This document shows, one piece after another, positions 1 to 8,755 of a stretch of DNA of 64,000 nt. Both the position numbers and the translations under genes were made by a program. The notes below the pieces were generated by a model. It saw only the letters and a list, made by a program, of their open reading frames with translations, did no database searches and was not told where the DNA came from. The DNA is taken from the NCBI GenBank assembly GCA_964414555.1, contig CAYPWW010000001.1, forward strand, positions 46,088-110,087, written 5' to 3'. The DNA comes from Litorimonas sp964414555 (lineage in GTDB: Bacteria > Pseudomonadota > Alphaproteobacteria > Caulobacterales > Maricaulaceae). Numbering within the stretch: the first letter of the stretch is position 1; each line of letters opens with the position of its first letter.

Positions 1-205
1 GCTGCAATGCACGTTGGAGAAGGTCTAAGAGCTGAAGGTTTGACGCGGGCTTTTTTCGCATAGCTAGTCCTGCGCTATGATTTAATTCTTTGGGTCGAAT
101 CCACCCTCATCCACAGACCTTACGACTTTCTCACACGCATGTGACAGTTCGCGGCTTGAAAGCCGAGGCGAATTCCCCACATCTGGTAATCGAAAGGAAC
201 GTCTC

Positions 206-2521
206 ATGGCATCATTTTCCCCTGTTTTGGAAGAAACCATCCACCGCGCCCTGACGCTGGCCAGTGATCGGAAGCACGAACTGGCCACGCTGGAGCATCT
301 TTTGCTCGCGTTGTTGGATGATAAAGACGCCGCCGCCGTCATCACGGCGTGCGATGTCGACATTGAACCGCTGCGCGCCGATGTTGCTCGCTATCTGGAC
401 GAAGACCTGGCCTCGCTGGTCGTCGAAGAATTCGAAGAAGCGCGCCCAACAGCCGGCTTCCATCGCGTGATCCAGCGGGCCGTTATTCACGTGCAATCCT
501 CTGGTCGTGAAGAAGTCACGGGCGCCAATGCGCTGGTCGCCCTCTTTGCCGAGCGCGAGAGCCACGCTGTCTACTTCCTACAAGAACGCGACATGACGCG
601 TTACGACGCGGTGAATTATATCAGCCATGGCATCAGCAAGTCGGGCCAGAACACCGCGCCCAAGCCTTTGCAAGGCACAGATGCGCCCGAAGGTGAAGAC
701 GCGAAGAAGAAAGACCCGCTGGAAGAATATACCGTCAATTTGAACCAGAAGGCTCAAGAAGGCGACATCGACCCGCTGATCGGTCGCGATGAAGAAGTCG
801 AGCGCTGCATCATGGTGCTGTCGCGCCGCCGCAAGAATAACCCGCTGCTGGTGGGGGATCCAGGCGTCGGTAAAACCGCTATCGCCGAAGGGATCGCGCG
901 CCGCATCGTGAATGAGAAAGTGCCGGAAGTCCTACAGGACGCGGTCATATACTCGCTCGATATGGGCGCTTTGCTGGCCGGCACGCGCTATCGCGGTGAT
1001 TTCGAGGAGCGCCTCAAAGCCGTTGTCACGCAGTTGCAGGACACGCCCGGCGCGGTGCTGTTTATCGACGAAATCCACACGATCATTGGTGCGGGCGCAA
1101 CATCCGGCGGTGCGATGGATGCGTCCAACCTGCTGAAGCCTGCGCTGCAAAGCGGCAAGCTCCGCTGCATGGGCTCGACGACCTATAAGGAATATCGTCA
1201 GCATTTCGAAAAGGACCGCGCCTTGTCGCGTCGCTTCCTGAAAATCGATGTCTCCGAGCCGACCGCCGAAGACGCTGTGAAAATCCTCCAAGGGCTGAAA
1301 GCTTATTTCGAGGAATTCCATGACGTGACCTACACGCCAGCCGCCATCCAAGGCGCGGTGGACCTGTCTGTCCGCCACATCACGGACCGGAAGCTCCCTG
1401 ATAAAGCCATAGACATCATCGATGAAGCCGGTGCGCGCACCAAGCTCGTCACCGAAGATAAGCGTAAGAAAAAGATCGGCATCAAGGAGATTGAAAGCGT
1501 CATCGCCAAGATCGCCCGCATCCCGCCAAAGTCTATCTCGCGCGATGACGAGAAAGCGCTCAAGTCGCTCTCGATGGATCTGAAACGCATGGTGTTTGGC
1601 CAGGACGACGCGATTGAAAAAGTCGCCTCTGCCGTCAAGCTTGCCCGTGCGGGTCTGCGTGAACCGAACAAGCCGATTGGCTCCTATTTGTTCGCGGGTC
1701 CGACGGGTGTCGGTAAGACCGAGGTCGCCAAACAGCTCGCCATGACACAGGGCCTAGAGCTGCTGCGCTTCGACATGTCCGAATATATGGAGCGCCACAC
1801 GGTCTCGCGCCTGATTGGTGCGCCTCCCGGCTATGTTGGGTATGATCAGGGCGGTCTGCTGACCGATGCTGTCAACCAGAACCCGCACAGCATTCTCTTG
1901 CTGGACGAGATCGAGAAAGCTCACCCCGACATCTACAACATCTTGTTGCAGGTGATGGATAATGGCTTCCTGACCGACGCCAATGGCCGGAAAGTCGACT
2001 TCCGCAATGTCATCTTGATTATGACGACAAATGCAGGTGCGGCGGATGCAGCCAAGGCCGAAATCGGCTTTGGTCGCGGCACAAAAGATGACGAGCAGGA
2101 TGCAGCGATCCAGCGTCGTTTCACGCCGGAATTCCGCAACCGTCTCGACGCGATTGTGTCCTTCGCGGCGCTCTCGCCGGAAGACATTGCCAAGGTCGTC
2201 GACAAGTTCGTCATCCAGCTGGAAGCGCAACTCGCAGATCGTAAGATCGAGTTTGAACTGTCCAAAGGCGCGAACCTCTGGCTCGCCAATAAGGGCTATG
2301 ACAAACGCTATGGCGCGCGTCCACTCGGCCGAGCGATCCAGGAATATGTCAAGAAGCCGCTGGCGGATGAAATCCTATTCGGCAAGCTAAAGACAGGCGG
2401 TCTGGTAAAGGTCGGCGTGGACCGGAAGAAGGAAAACCTAACCTTCAAGATCGTCCCGCCCGCCAAGGGCAAAGCCTCAGGTAAGGGCAAAAATGCGCCT
2501 AAGCCGAAAGAGGACGCATAA
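206..2521 (+). CDS. clpA: ATP-dependent Clp protease ATP-binding subunit ClpA
   Basis: AAA+ unfoldase that feeds substrates, including N-degron proteins delivered by ClpS, into the ClpP peptidase in the cytoplasm. The 771-residue product has the family layout: an N-terminal Clp repeat domain (about residues 1-150), a first AAA+ module with Walker A GDPGVGKTA near residue 217, and a second with GPTGVGKTE near 498. An IGF tripeptide near residue 619, in the loop that docks into ClpP, marks it as a ClpP partner rather than a ClpB disaggregase; the ClpB middle coiled coil is absent. GAAAGGAA precedes the ATG. clpS is often just upstream in relatives, but only 205 bases are visible and they hold no clpS. 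A strong terminator follows. Confidence 0.97.
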   Translation: MASFSPVLEETIHRALTLASDRKHELATLEHLLLALLDDKDAAAVITACDVDIEPLRADVARYLDEDLASLVVEEFEEARPTAGFHRVIQRAVIHVQSSGREEVTGANALVALFAERESHAVYFLQERDMTRYDAVNYISHGISKSGQNTAPKPLQGTDAPEGEDAKKKDPLEEYTVNLNQKAQEGDIDPLIGRDEEVERCIMVLSRRRKNNPLLVGDPGVGKTAIAEGIARRIVNEKVPEVLQDAVIYSLDMGALLAGTRYRGDFEERLKAVVTQLQDTPGAVLFIDEIHTIIGAGATSGGAMDASNLLKPALQSGKLRCMGSTTYKEYRQHFEKDRALSRRFLKIDVSEPTAEDAVKILQGLKAYFEEFHDVTYTPAAIQGAVDLSVRHITDRKLPDKAIDIIDEAGARTKLVTEDKRKKKIGIKEIESVIAKIARIPPKSISRDDEKALKSLSMDLKRMVFGQDDAIEKVASAVKLARAGLREPNKPIGSYLFAGPTGVGKTEVAKQLAMTQGLELLRFDMSEYMERHTVSRLIGAPPGYVGYDQGGLLTDAVNQNPHSILLLDEIEKAHPDIYNILLQVMDNGFLTDANGRKVDFRNVILIMTTNAGAADAAKAEIGFGRGTKDDEQDAAIQRRFTPEFRNRLDAIVSFAALSPEDIAKVVDKFVIQLEAQLADRKIEFELSKGANLWLANKGYDKRYGARPLGRAIQEYVKKPLADEILFGKLKTGGLVKVGVDRKKENLTFKIVPPAKGKASGKGKNAPKPKEDA

Positions 2522-2531
2522 ACGAAATGAG

Positions 2532-2561
2532 AAAAGCCCGCTGGAGACAGCGGGCTTTTTT
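2532..2561 (+). terminator. Intrinsic terminator after clpA
   Basis: A 12-bp stem (arms 2532-2543 and 2548-2559, core AAAGCCCGCTG) with a GAGA loop ends in a T run. The A-rich 5' side means it can also work in reverse for the convergent gene that ends at 2569. Confidence 0.9.
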
Positions 2562-2568
2562 AATTCCT

Positions 2569-3543
2569 TCACCCCATCGGGCCGCTTCTGATCCACTGCG
2601 AAAACAGCCATTTTTCGCCGCGTGTTGGCGGCAGGCCTGCGTGGAGGGTTGTCGGGTCGGGTCGGCCTTGTTCGTTGACATTGGCGAAGAGCAGCGCGCC
2701 GCCCGTGTCGCATTTATACCGCTGGCCGAGGGTCGGGAAATCTGTTTCCCCACCGTCGAAATCTGCATTCAAATAGATCAAACAGGTCGCCAGGCGCTGA
2801 CCAAAGCGTTTCATATCAGCGGCTTGCGCAGGTTTGCTCGGGTCCAAGAAGTCGAAATGCGGTGCAAAAGTCTGACCGGCTTCGTAGTGCAGGACTTTAG
2901 ATTTCTCCATCGCGAAGAGCGGGACGCTCGTAATCGCCGAGATTTTTGTTTGCGCGAGGAGCAGGATTAAATCGAGATCGAGCAGGCCGAAGCTGACCTC
3001 TGAATTCGTTCGGTCTAGGCTTTCTTTGCCATCTGTATCTGTCGCGTCATAGACTTTGGCGCGGGTCAATTTTGGCTGGGATGTTCGAATTAAATACTCG
3101 CACATGGGTGCCGTGAGGAAGCCATCGAACCGACGGATACGCGGGGCATCACACAGGCTGTGCTTTTCTGGAATTGCCAGCAAGGCGTCGAGATCAATTT
3201 GTGCACGCAGTGATTTCGCGTCGCCTTCTGCACCCGCAAGAACTGCGAGTTGTTCCACGGCAGGCTCCCACCCACGCGAGGCCGCCAGCGCGAGATAATC
3301 CAGCGCGACTGGCCAATTCGGTTCGCCCGTCATGCCAGACGCGAGCATCACTCCGATAAAGGCGGCGGCTTCACCGTCGCCCGCATCCAGCGCGGCTTTC
3401 AAATGCATCTGACCGTCCTGCGCATCTTGGGCAGAGCTTGGGGCGGAGATTAGCTGTTTGCCGAGCGCCGTCATGGCACGAACATCGCCTGTCGCAGCGG
3501 AGGATTTCAGGGCATTTAGATCAAACGTCATAGGGGCATCCAT
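2569..3543 (-). CDS. Sel1-like/2-oxoglutarate-Fe(II) oxygenase (prolyl 4-hydroxylase type)
   Basis: The C-terminal half (about residues 140-320) is a prolyl-4-hydroxylase-type dioxygenase fold. The iron ligands are visible as H229-x-D231 (in APHFDF) and H301, and the 2-oxoglutarate-binding basic residue is K311 ten residues later. DFDGGETDFP is the usual strand before the distal ligands. Residues 1-120 are Ala-rich helical segments resembling Sel1/TPR repeats, likely a protein-interaction part. These enzymes hydroxylate side chains of proteins or small molecules; the substrate here is unknown. The ATG at 3543 has GAGGG upstream; an in-frame ATG at 3531 is an alternative. It is convergent with clpA and divergent from the cupin gene. 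Confidence 0.85.
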   Translation of the reverse strand: MDAPMTFDLNALKSSAATGDVRAMTALGKQLISAPSSAQDAQDGQMHLKAALDAGDGEAAAFIGVMLASGMTGEPNWPVALDYLALAASRGWEPAVEQLAVLAGAEGDAKSLRAQIDLDALLAIPEKHSLCDAPRIRRFDGFLTAPMCEYLIRTSQPKLTRAKVYDATDTDGKESLDRTNSEVSFGLLDLDLILLLAQTKISAITSVPLFAMEKSKVLHYEAGQTFAPHFDFLDPSKPAQAADMKRFGQRLATCLIYLNADFDGGETDFPTLGQRYKCDTGGALLFANVNEQGRPDPTTLHAGLPPTRGEKWLFSQWIRSGPMG

Positions 3544-3622
3544 ACCACAGCCCTCGCCTGTCGCCAGTCTTTACAGAAAGGTCGCAGGTGACACCCCCGT
3601 TGGCGTGGGTTAGGCAAAACCT

Positions 3623-3931
3623 ATGTCACATTTTCCACCCGAAATTCTCGATCTGCCCCTTTATGAAGGTCGCTTCTCGGCGAATAAGCTGGCGGCTGAG
3701 AATTGCGAGGTTCTGTTCGCGTCCTATCCGGCCGGCACAGAGATTGAACCCCATACGCATGACACGGATAATATCGGGGTCATCACGGCTGGCGAACTTT
3801 ACTTGCGTGTGGGCGAGGGCGCAGAGGTGCGTTATGGCCCCGGCGATTGGTATCATGTCGCGGCACGAACACCCCATGCGGCGCGTTTCCCTGTTGATAC
3901 ATCTGAAATCGAATTTTGGTTCACATCATGA
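3623..3931 (+). CDS. Small cupin-domain protein
   Basis: A 102-residue single-domain beta-barrel. The cupin signature is readable: PHTHDTDNIGVITAGEL supplies His-x-His and later a Gly-rich turn, and GPGDWYHVAARTPHAARF is the second cupin motif with its His. Such mini-cupins bind a metal and act as small isomerases or dioxygenases, or as ligand sensors; no specific substrate can be assigned. Its TGA overlaps the ATG of the following membrane gene (ATGA), so the two are translationally coupled. Confidence 0.85.
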   Translation: MSHFPPEILDLPLYEGRFSANKLAAENCEVLFASYPAGTEIEPHTHDTDNIGVITAGELYLRVGEGAEVRYGPGDWYHVAARTPHAARFPVDTSEIEFWFTS

Positions 3932-4344
3932 GCGACACACGAGAGAACCGCCCGACCCTCACGCGGACGGGGATGATCACGGCCGCTGCGACCTTTGCGC
4001 TGCCGTGGCTGTCTGATGCGATCATCTTTGCAGCCTCGGGTCAGGGGGATCGCATCTGGGACGCGCCAGCGGTCCTGCTCGGCAATGCAGTGTTTGCGAT
4101 GCTGCCCTTCCTGTTGGTCGATAGTGCGATGCGCCCGCGTCGTCGGGTGCGGATTGCGCTTTGGATCGGCTTGGCCAGCTCTGTCGCGCTCTGGGCGTTC
4201 CACAGCTATGGTGGCTATGTGGGCCAAGTTGCAAAGGACTTCTCGCTTAGCCTCTGGGCAGGCTTTATGGTGATGGTTTGGCCGTTCGTTCAGGTCATCG
4301 GCATGGGTATGATCGCCAAAGTCGGAGAAAAAGATGTCACCTGA
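3928..4344 (+). CDS. Small integral membrane protein, unknown function
   Basis: About 138 residues with four hydrophobic stretches (starting near residues 18, 45, 75 and 110), so probably a four-helix inner-membrane protein. I recognise no family. The start is ATG 3928, which overlaps the cupin stop as ATGA; a TTG at 3916 in the same frame is less likely. Its end overlaps the start of the glyoxalase II gene by 11 bases, placing it between a cupin and gloB in one short operon. No catalytic motif is visible. Confidence 0.7.
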   Translation: MSDTRENRPTLTRTGMITAAATFALPWLSDAIIFAASGQGDRIWDAPAVLLGNAVFAMLPFLLVDSAMRPRRRVRIALWIGLASSVALWAFHSYGGYVGQVAKDFSLSLWAGFMVMVWPFVQVIGMGMIAKVGEKDVT

Positions 4345-5086
4345 AAGCTCATTGGAAATCGCACTGTTTCCCTGCCTATCGGATAATTACGGCCTGCTCC
4401 TGCATGATCCTGAGACGGGCGCAACGGCGGCGATCGACACACCCGATGCGCGCGAGATCGCGGCGCAGTGCGCGGCGCGCGGCTGGACCCTGACGGATAT
4501 TTGGAACACCCATTGGCATCCTGATCATACCGGCGGGAATGTCGCACTTAAGCGGCGTTATAAAGCACATGTGCGCGGGCCGGACCGCACCGATCCTTTG
4601 CCTGCCATAGATGTTACAATGCGTGGCGGGGACAGCTTTAACTTCGCGGGGCATCCGGTTCATGTGCTCCACACGCCCGGACATACGAATGAGCATATTA
4701 TCTATCATGTGCCGAGCGCGCATGACGGGCAGGGCGCCGCCTTTGTCGGTGACGTCATTTTCACGCTCGGCTGTGGACGATTATTCGAAGGGTCGCCGGC
4801 GCAGATGTGGGACAGCCTGTCAGCCATTATGGCCTTGCCAGATGCGACACAGCTCTATTGCGCACATGAATATACGCTCTCTAACGCGAAATTTGCGCTG
4901 TCTGTGGAGCCGGATAACCCAGCGCTTGTGGAAGCGGTTGAAGCCGCAAAAGCCAAGCGAGCCGCGGGCTTGCCAACCGTGCCAACCAGTGTTGCCGCAG
5001 AACGCCTGACCAATCCCTTCGTGACCGCTGGAGGTGCGGCGGAGCTTGGCCGCCGTCGCGCTTTGAAAGATAATTTCAAAGGGTAA
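4334..5086 (+). CDS. gloB: Hydroxyacylglutathione hydrolase (glyoxalase II)
   Basis: Metallo-beta-lactamase-fold thioesterase that hydrolyses S-D-lactoylglutathione to D-lactate and glutathione, the second step of methylglyoxal detoxification. The dinuclear metal ligands are present: THWHPDH gives H60, H62, D64 and H65, followed by H117 (HTPGHTNEH), D140 (FVGD) and H178 (YCAHEY). The CGRLFEG stretch is typical of glyoxalase II and separates it from other lactamase-fold enzymes. Length (250) is normal. The ATG lies inside the 3' end of the preceding membrane-protein gene. No glyoxalase I gene is seen in the window. Confidence 0.93.
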   Translation: MSPESSLEIALFPCLSDNYGLLLHDPETGATAAIDTPDAREIAAQCAARGWTLTDIWNTHWHPDHTGGNVALKRRYKAHVRGPDRTDPLPAIDVTMRGGDSFNFAGHPVHVLHTPGHTNEHIIYHVPSAHDGQGAAFVGDVIFTLGCGRLFEGSPAQMWDSLSAIMALPDATQLYCAHEYTLSNAKFALSVEPDNPALVEAVEAAKAKRAAGLPTVPTSVAAERLTNPFVTAGGAAELGRRRALKDNFKG

Positions 5087-5179
5087 GCGGCCTCGATCTT
5101 AGGCCATGCTCTTAAGTATGAATGTATCTTTAACGTGACTTTCACGGCTTACTCAGCTTCATTACGGCAGAGGTAAGCT

Positions 5180-6703
5180 ATGAAACAGATGAAATCATTT
5201 TGCGCAGCCCTGTTGGCAGGGACCATTCTCTCACTCGGAACTGTTGTGACGGCGCAGGCCAATGTTGCGCAAGGTCTGGACTTCACACAGCTCAGCCCAG
5301 AGCAGATCGCGGGGGATGTCTCGAACAGCTATAACCCGCGTACAGGCGCGCGAGAGCTCAGCGCGGCCAGTTTTGATCCCTTCGAAGAGGCCCCTGATCT
5401 CGCAGGGTCGGCACGATTGCGGAGCGCAGATGGCGCGATTGATATTGACGGGCAGCGTTTGGGCGACGGAGCTCTACTAGATATCAATTTCTACTATAAT
5501 TCACCGTCTAGCGACCCTTACGCAGGGCGTGGCTATGAAGCGGCTGTGTTCCTTGACGGCAGTGCCGCGCCGATTGTGCGCCGTGATCGTCGTGTGCTGG
5601 AATGCTCCACGCGCGTTGATAATGTCGTTTACGACCACACGCGGTATTATGATCCGGGCTATGGCTATGGGCGCGGAATTTTCCGTCCGACGCGCGGCTA
5701 TTATGGGCATCACGGTTTTGGCGCAGGCTTTGGCTCTGGCTACGGATACGGACGTGGATATGGTTATAACGGGTCCCGTCATAACGGCCGTTACGGAACC
5801 TATCGCGCACCATTGTCAGATTATGTTCGGGATCGCCTTGGCGAAGATCGTCGGAACCCTGATCGGTCTGGTACTCGAACAGGTGGTCCCAGAACCGGCG
5901 GAACGCGTACAGGAAACACGCGCGGTGGCGAGCGCACGCGCACGGCTCCACCACCCATTCGCGCGATGACGGCTCCGTCCCGCAATGGTTTTGCTGCGCC
6001 TCACCGCGCAGGGCCGGATATCCCAACCCGCTTAGAAGCTGCCCCTGAGACGTCGCGGCCTACGCGCACGCGCACACGCACGCGCTCGACAGTGAAGCCT
6101 GCTCCGCGAACACGTGCGATCGAAGCGCCTGCCCGCAGTGGGACATCAGAACCGCGTCGCGCTGCCCCGACACGTCCAACGCGTGTCCAAGCTGCGCCGT
6201 CGAAACAGCGCACGCGCTCTAACCCAAAACCTCGCCCGCAAAGCCGGACGAAGACAAAGACGCGGAGCAATCCGAAACCGGTCTCTCGGCCTCGCCCTAC
6301 GCCGCGTCGTGAAGCTCCGTCGCGTAGTCGCACACGGCTCGATTTCTTTCCGGGTGATGCTTACGGCGGTCGCTCTGTCGTGACGTCACAGTCCGTCGAT
6401 TGTGCGCGGGAAGAGACTTTGCGCCTGTTCATTCCGGCCGAGCGTTTAGATGCAGCCCGTTTTGACGGCATGACCGTTCTTGTGCTGGATCGGGATGGTC
6501 AGGAATGGCCTGTCTATGTCCCGCCGAACTATATCGAAGGGTTTCGCTTAGCGGCGACGGGTCAGGTCCGGCCGACGGCCGTGCCACAGCCTGTTATGGG
6601 GCACCGTGGTGGTTATCCGCAGCCGAGTTTGCAGGCTGCACCGCCCGCAAATTGCCCCGCTGGCACGACGCCGCAGCCAAATGGGACGTGTTTGCTAAAT
6701 TAA
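5180..6703 (+). CDS. Secreted low-complexity Arg/Thr/Pro-rich protein
   Basis: 507 residues starting with a clear signal peptide (hydrophobic core about 8-24, cleavage near TAQA-N). A globular N-terminal part (about 30-150) is followed by a Gly/Tyr-rich segment with GYGYGRG-type repeats (about 155-205). Then come roughly 170 residues dominated by Arg, Thr, Pro and Ser, with TRTRTRTR and KTKTRS runs. A second globular part (about 390-470) follows, and the protein ends in a Cys-containing tail (CPAGTTP, GTC). The central region is strongly basic and probably disordered. I do not recognise the family. An envelope or surface role, possibly binding polyanions, is only inference. It sits alone with its own leader and RBS (agagg). 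Confidence 0.75.
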   Translation: MKQMKSFCAALLAGTILSLGTVVTAQANVAQGLDFTQLSPEQIAGDVSNSYNPRTGARELSAASFDPFEEAPDLAGSARLRSADGAIDIDGQRLGDGALLDINFYYNSPSSDPYAGRGYEAAVFLDGSAAPIVRRDRRVLECSTRVDNVVYDHTRYYDPGYGYGRGIFRPTRGYYGHHGFGAGFGSGYGYGRGYGYNGSRHNGRYGTYRAPLSDYVRDRLGEDRRNPDRSGTRTGGPRTGGTRTGNTRGGERTRTAPPPIRAMTAPSRNGFAAPHRAGPDIPTRLEAAPETSRPTRTRTRTRSTVKPAPRTRAIEAPARSGTSEPRRAAPTRPTRVQAAPSKQRTRSNPKPRPQSRTKTKTRSNPKPVSRPRPTPRREAPSRSRTRLDFFPGDAYGGRSVVTSQSVDCAREETLRLFIPAERLDAARFDGMTVLVLDRDGQEWPVYVPPNYIEGFRLAATGQVRPTAVPQPVMGHRGGYPQPSLQAAPPANCPAGTTPQPNGTCLLN

Positions 6704-6825
6704 TTCGCCTCTCGGGCGAGTTTGGCACAGGCGTTGCAAAGTTAGGTCTGAGCATAGCGGGAGGTGTCCCGCGGCTTCCACGTTCCGGACTGGACTTACT
6801 CCCTCCACCCGGATTTGCGTTTGAC
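6704..6825 (+). other. Structured untranslated stretch (3' UTR or small RNA)
   Basis: No ORF is supported here. Two perfect hairpins are visible: TCGCC/GGCGA (6705-6719) and GCGGGA/TCCCGC with a GGTG loop (6757-6772). They lead into a strong terminator at 6826. It may be a long structured 3' UTR of the secreted-protein gene or a separate small RNA. It does not match the conserved cores of tmRNA, SRP RNA or RNase P that I know. Confidence 0.35.
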
Positions 6826-6858
6826 AAAACCCTGCACCCTTTGGGTGCGGGGTTTTTC
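6826..6858 (+). terminator. Intrinsic terminator
   Basis: AAAACCCTGCACCC pairs with GGGTGCGGGGTTT around a TTT loop (one G-T pair), followed by a T run. It ends the transcript of the secreted-protein gene or of an RNA in its 3' region. Confidence 0.88.
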
Positions 6859-6945
6859 TTTGCAGAACAAACGATTTTGACGGTTTGTCTTTCTCGGCTA
6901 GGGCGCTAGGAGACACCAATCTTCATTCTTTTGGACGACCGGATT

Positions 6946-8733
6946 ATGGGCTTCTCCTTACGACGCGAAATTGGATATGTGCGCGACTTGCTGCGGATGT
7001 TGCGCTCCGTGAAAGATGTCGACGCCGCCAGCAATCATTTGATCGCGGATGAGCTAGAACGCCGTGTTGATGCCTTTGGCGCTAATATCGCCTTTATCGA
7101 GGCCGAGCGGCAGTGGACCTATGATGATATGGAAACCTATGCCAACCGCGTCGCGGCATGGGCTGTGGCGCAGGGTCTGTCGCAAAATGATACGGTGGCT
7201 GTCTTCGCGCGAAACAGGATCGAATATATCCCGCTCTGGTTTGGCCTGTCCAAGGTCGGCGTGGTTCCGGCGCTGCTGAATTATCAGCTGGCGGGCAAGG
7301 CGCTGGCGCATTGTGTCAATATTTCCAACACGCCCCATATCATCGTTGATCACGAAATGGCTGAGCAATGGGATGCTGCGAAAGACCGCGTTGAAGGCGA
7401 TATCAAAGTCTGGGCCGCTTTTGGCGAGATTAAAGGCGAGGCGAGTTTTGACGCGGCGATCAGCGAGATGGTCCCCGACCGTCCCGCCAAATCTGTACGC
7501 TCCGGCCTGATTGCCAGCGACCAAGCGATGAAGATGTTCACCTCTGGCACGACTGGCTTGCCCAAGGCCGCGAAAGTCACACATGTCCGCGCGCAGAATT
7601 ATATGCGCGGGATCGGCACGGGCGCACGAGCGAAGGCCTCTGACCGGATGATGATGGTCTTGCCGATGTATCACGCGACGGGCGGTTTGGTTGGCTCCGG
7701 CGCGATGCTGACCTATGGCGGTGCGGTCATCATCATTCCGAAGTTTTCAGCGTCAAAGTTCTGGGACGATGCCGTGAAATACGGCGCGACCATGTTCACC
7801 TATGTGGGTGAGCTATGCCGCTTCCTACTGTCCCAGCCTGCCAATGAGAATGAACGCAATCACGGCATTAAATGGATCATCGGCAATGGCTTGCGTCCAG
7901 AGGTCTGGGAGAGTTTCGTCAACCGGTTCAACATTCCGCATGTCATCGAATTTTACGGCGCGACAGAAGGCAATGTCAGCTTAATCAATGTCGATGGTCC
8001 CGTCGGCGCGGTTGGGCGTGTGCCGTCCTATTTGGCGTGGAAATTCAACATCGACATCATCCGCTATGATGTTGAGACGGGCGAAAATCCGCGCGGGTCT
8101 GACGGGTTCTGCATTCGCGAAGACTTTGGCACGGTCGGTGAGATGATCGGTGAAATCCGAGAGGACGACCCGCGCTTCCGCTTTGAAGGTTACGGTACGA
8201 AAGAAGCCACGAATAAGAAAATCTTACGCGATGTGTTCAAGAAGGGCGACGCGTGGTTCCGCACGGGCGACCTTATGAAACGCGATGCGGATGGCTATTA
8301 TTATTTCATGGACCGCGTGGGTGACACCTTCCGGTGGAAGGCCGAAAATGTTGCGACGGGTGAGGTCGCAGCGGTGCTGTCGACCTTCCCTGGCGTGACC
8401 CAAGCCAATGTCTATGGCGTGGAAGTGCCGGGCTATGATGGTCGCGCTGGTATGGCCGCGATCGTTGCAGAGGGCGAGCCGGATCTCGTGGCGCTGAAAA
8501 CGCATGTGGACAGCGAACTGCCGCATTATGCGCGACCTGTTTTCCTGCGCCTGTCAAAGGACTCGGACACGACCAGCACATTCAAATTCAAGAAAACGAA
8601 TTTGGTCAAAGCCGGGTTTGATCCGGCGAATATCAGCGAGCCGATCTTCTACGCTGATCCGGCAAGTGGCACATATGCGCCGCTGGATAAGGTCGTGTTT
8701 AAGGCGATCAAAGACGGCACGACCCGCCTGTAA
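6946..8733 (+). CDS. Long-chain acyl-CoA synthetase (FATP/VLACS type)
   Basis: Activates long- or very-long-chain fatty acids to acyl-CoA via an acyl-AMP intermediate. The AMP-binding P-loop is MFTSGTTGLPKAA (about residue 195). The adenylate motif region contains FYGATEGNVSL, and the C-terminal WFRTGDL...DRVGDTFRWKAENV stretch is the signature of the fatty-acid-transport-protein/VLACS branch rather than classical FadD. Length (about 595) fits that branch. ATG 6946 is preferred; an in-frame TTG at 6931 would add five residues. Genes for DUF924, DJ-1-like and esterase proteins follow closely in the same direction. Confidence 0.9.
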   Translation: MGFSLRREIGYVRDLLRMLRSVKDVDAASNHLIADELERRVDAFGANIAFIEAERQWTYDDMETYANRVAAWAVAQGLSQNDTVAVFARNRIEYIPLWFGLSKVGVVPALLNYQLAGKALAHCVNISNTPHIIVDHEMAEQWDAAKDRVEGDIKVWAAFGEIKGEASFDAAISEMVPDRPAKSVRSGLIASDQAMKMFTSGTTGLPKAAKVTHVRAQNYMRGIGTGARAKASDRMMMVLPMYHATGGLVGSGAMLTYGGAVIIIPKFSASKFWDDAVKYGATMFTYVGELCRFLLSQPANENERNHGIKWIIGNGLRPEVWESFVNRFNIPHVIEFYGATEGNVSLINVDGPVGAVGRVPSYLAWKFNIDIIRYDVETGENPRGSDGFCIREDFGTVGEMIGEIREDDPRFRFEGYGTKEATNKKILRDVFKKGDAWFRTGDLMKRDADGYYYFMDRVGDTFRWKAENVATGEVAAVLSTFPGVTQANVYGVEVPGYDGRAGMAAIVAEGEPDLVALKTHVDSELPHYARPVFLRLSKDSDTTSTFKFKKTNLVKAGFDPANISEPIFYADPASGTYAPLDKVVFKAIKDGTTRL

Positions 8734-8755
8734 TGAGCGGCGTTGGGCCTAAGAC

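Noticed and set aside
39..81. Possible clpA promoter (TTGACG ... TATGAT)
   Set aside because: The two hexamers are not at a workable spacing; other combinations match the consensus poorly.
90..115. tRNA T-arm-like GGGTCGAATCCACCC
   Set aside because: The loop is too short and no acceptor, D or anticodon arms can be folded around it.
82..363. Minus-strand 93-codon frame at the window start
   Set aside because: It lies mainly opposite the 5' end of clpA, has no RBS or family pattern and low-complexity Ser/Arg composition.
3588..4016. 142-codon plus-strand frame overlapping the cupin gene
   Set aside because: It is the +1 shadow of the cupin gene, Arg/Ser-rich, without motif.
5087..5105. Hairpin GGCCT/AGGCC after gloB
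   Set aside because: Only 5 bp and no T run, so not supported as a terminator.
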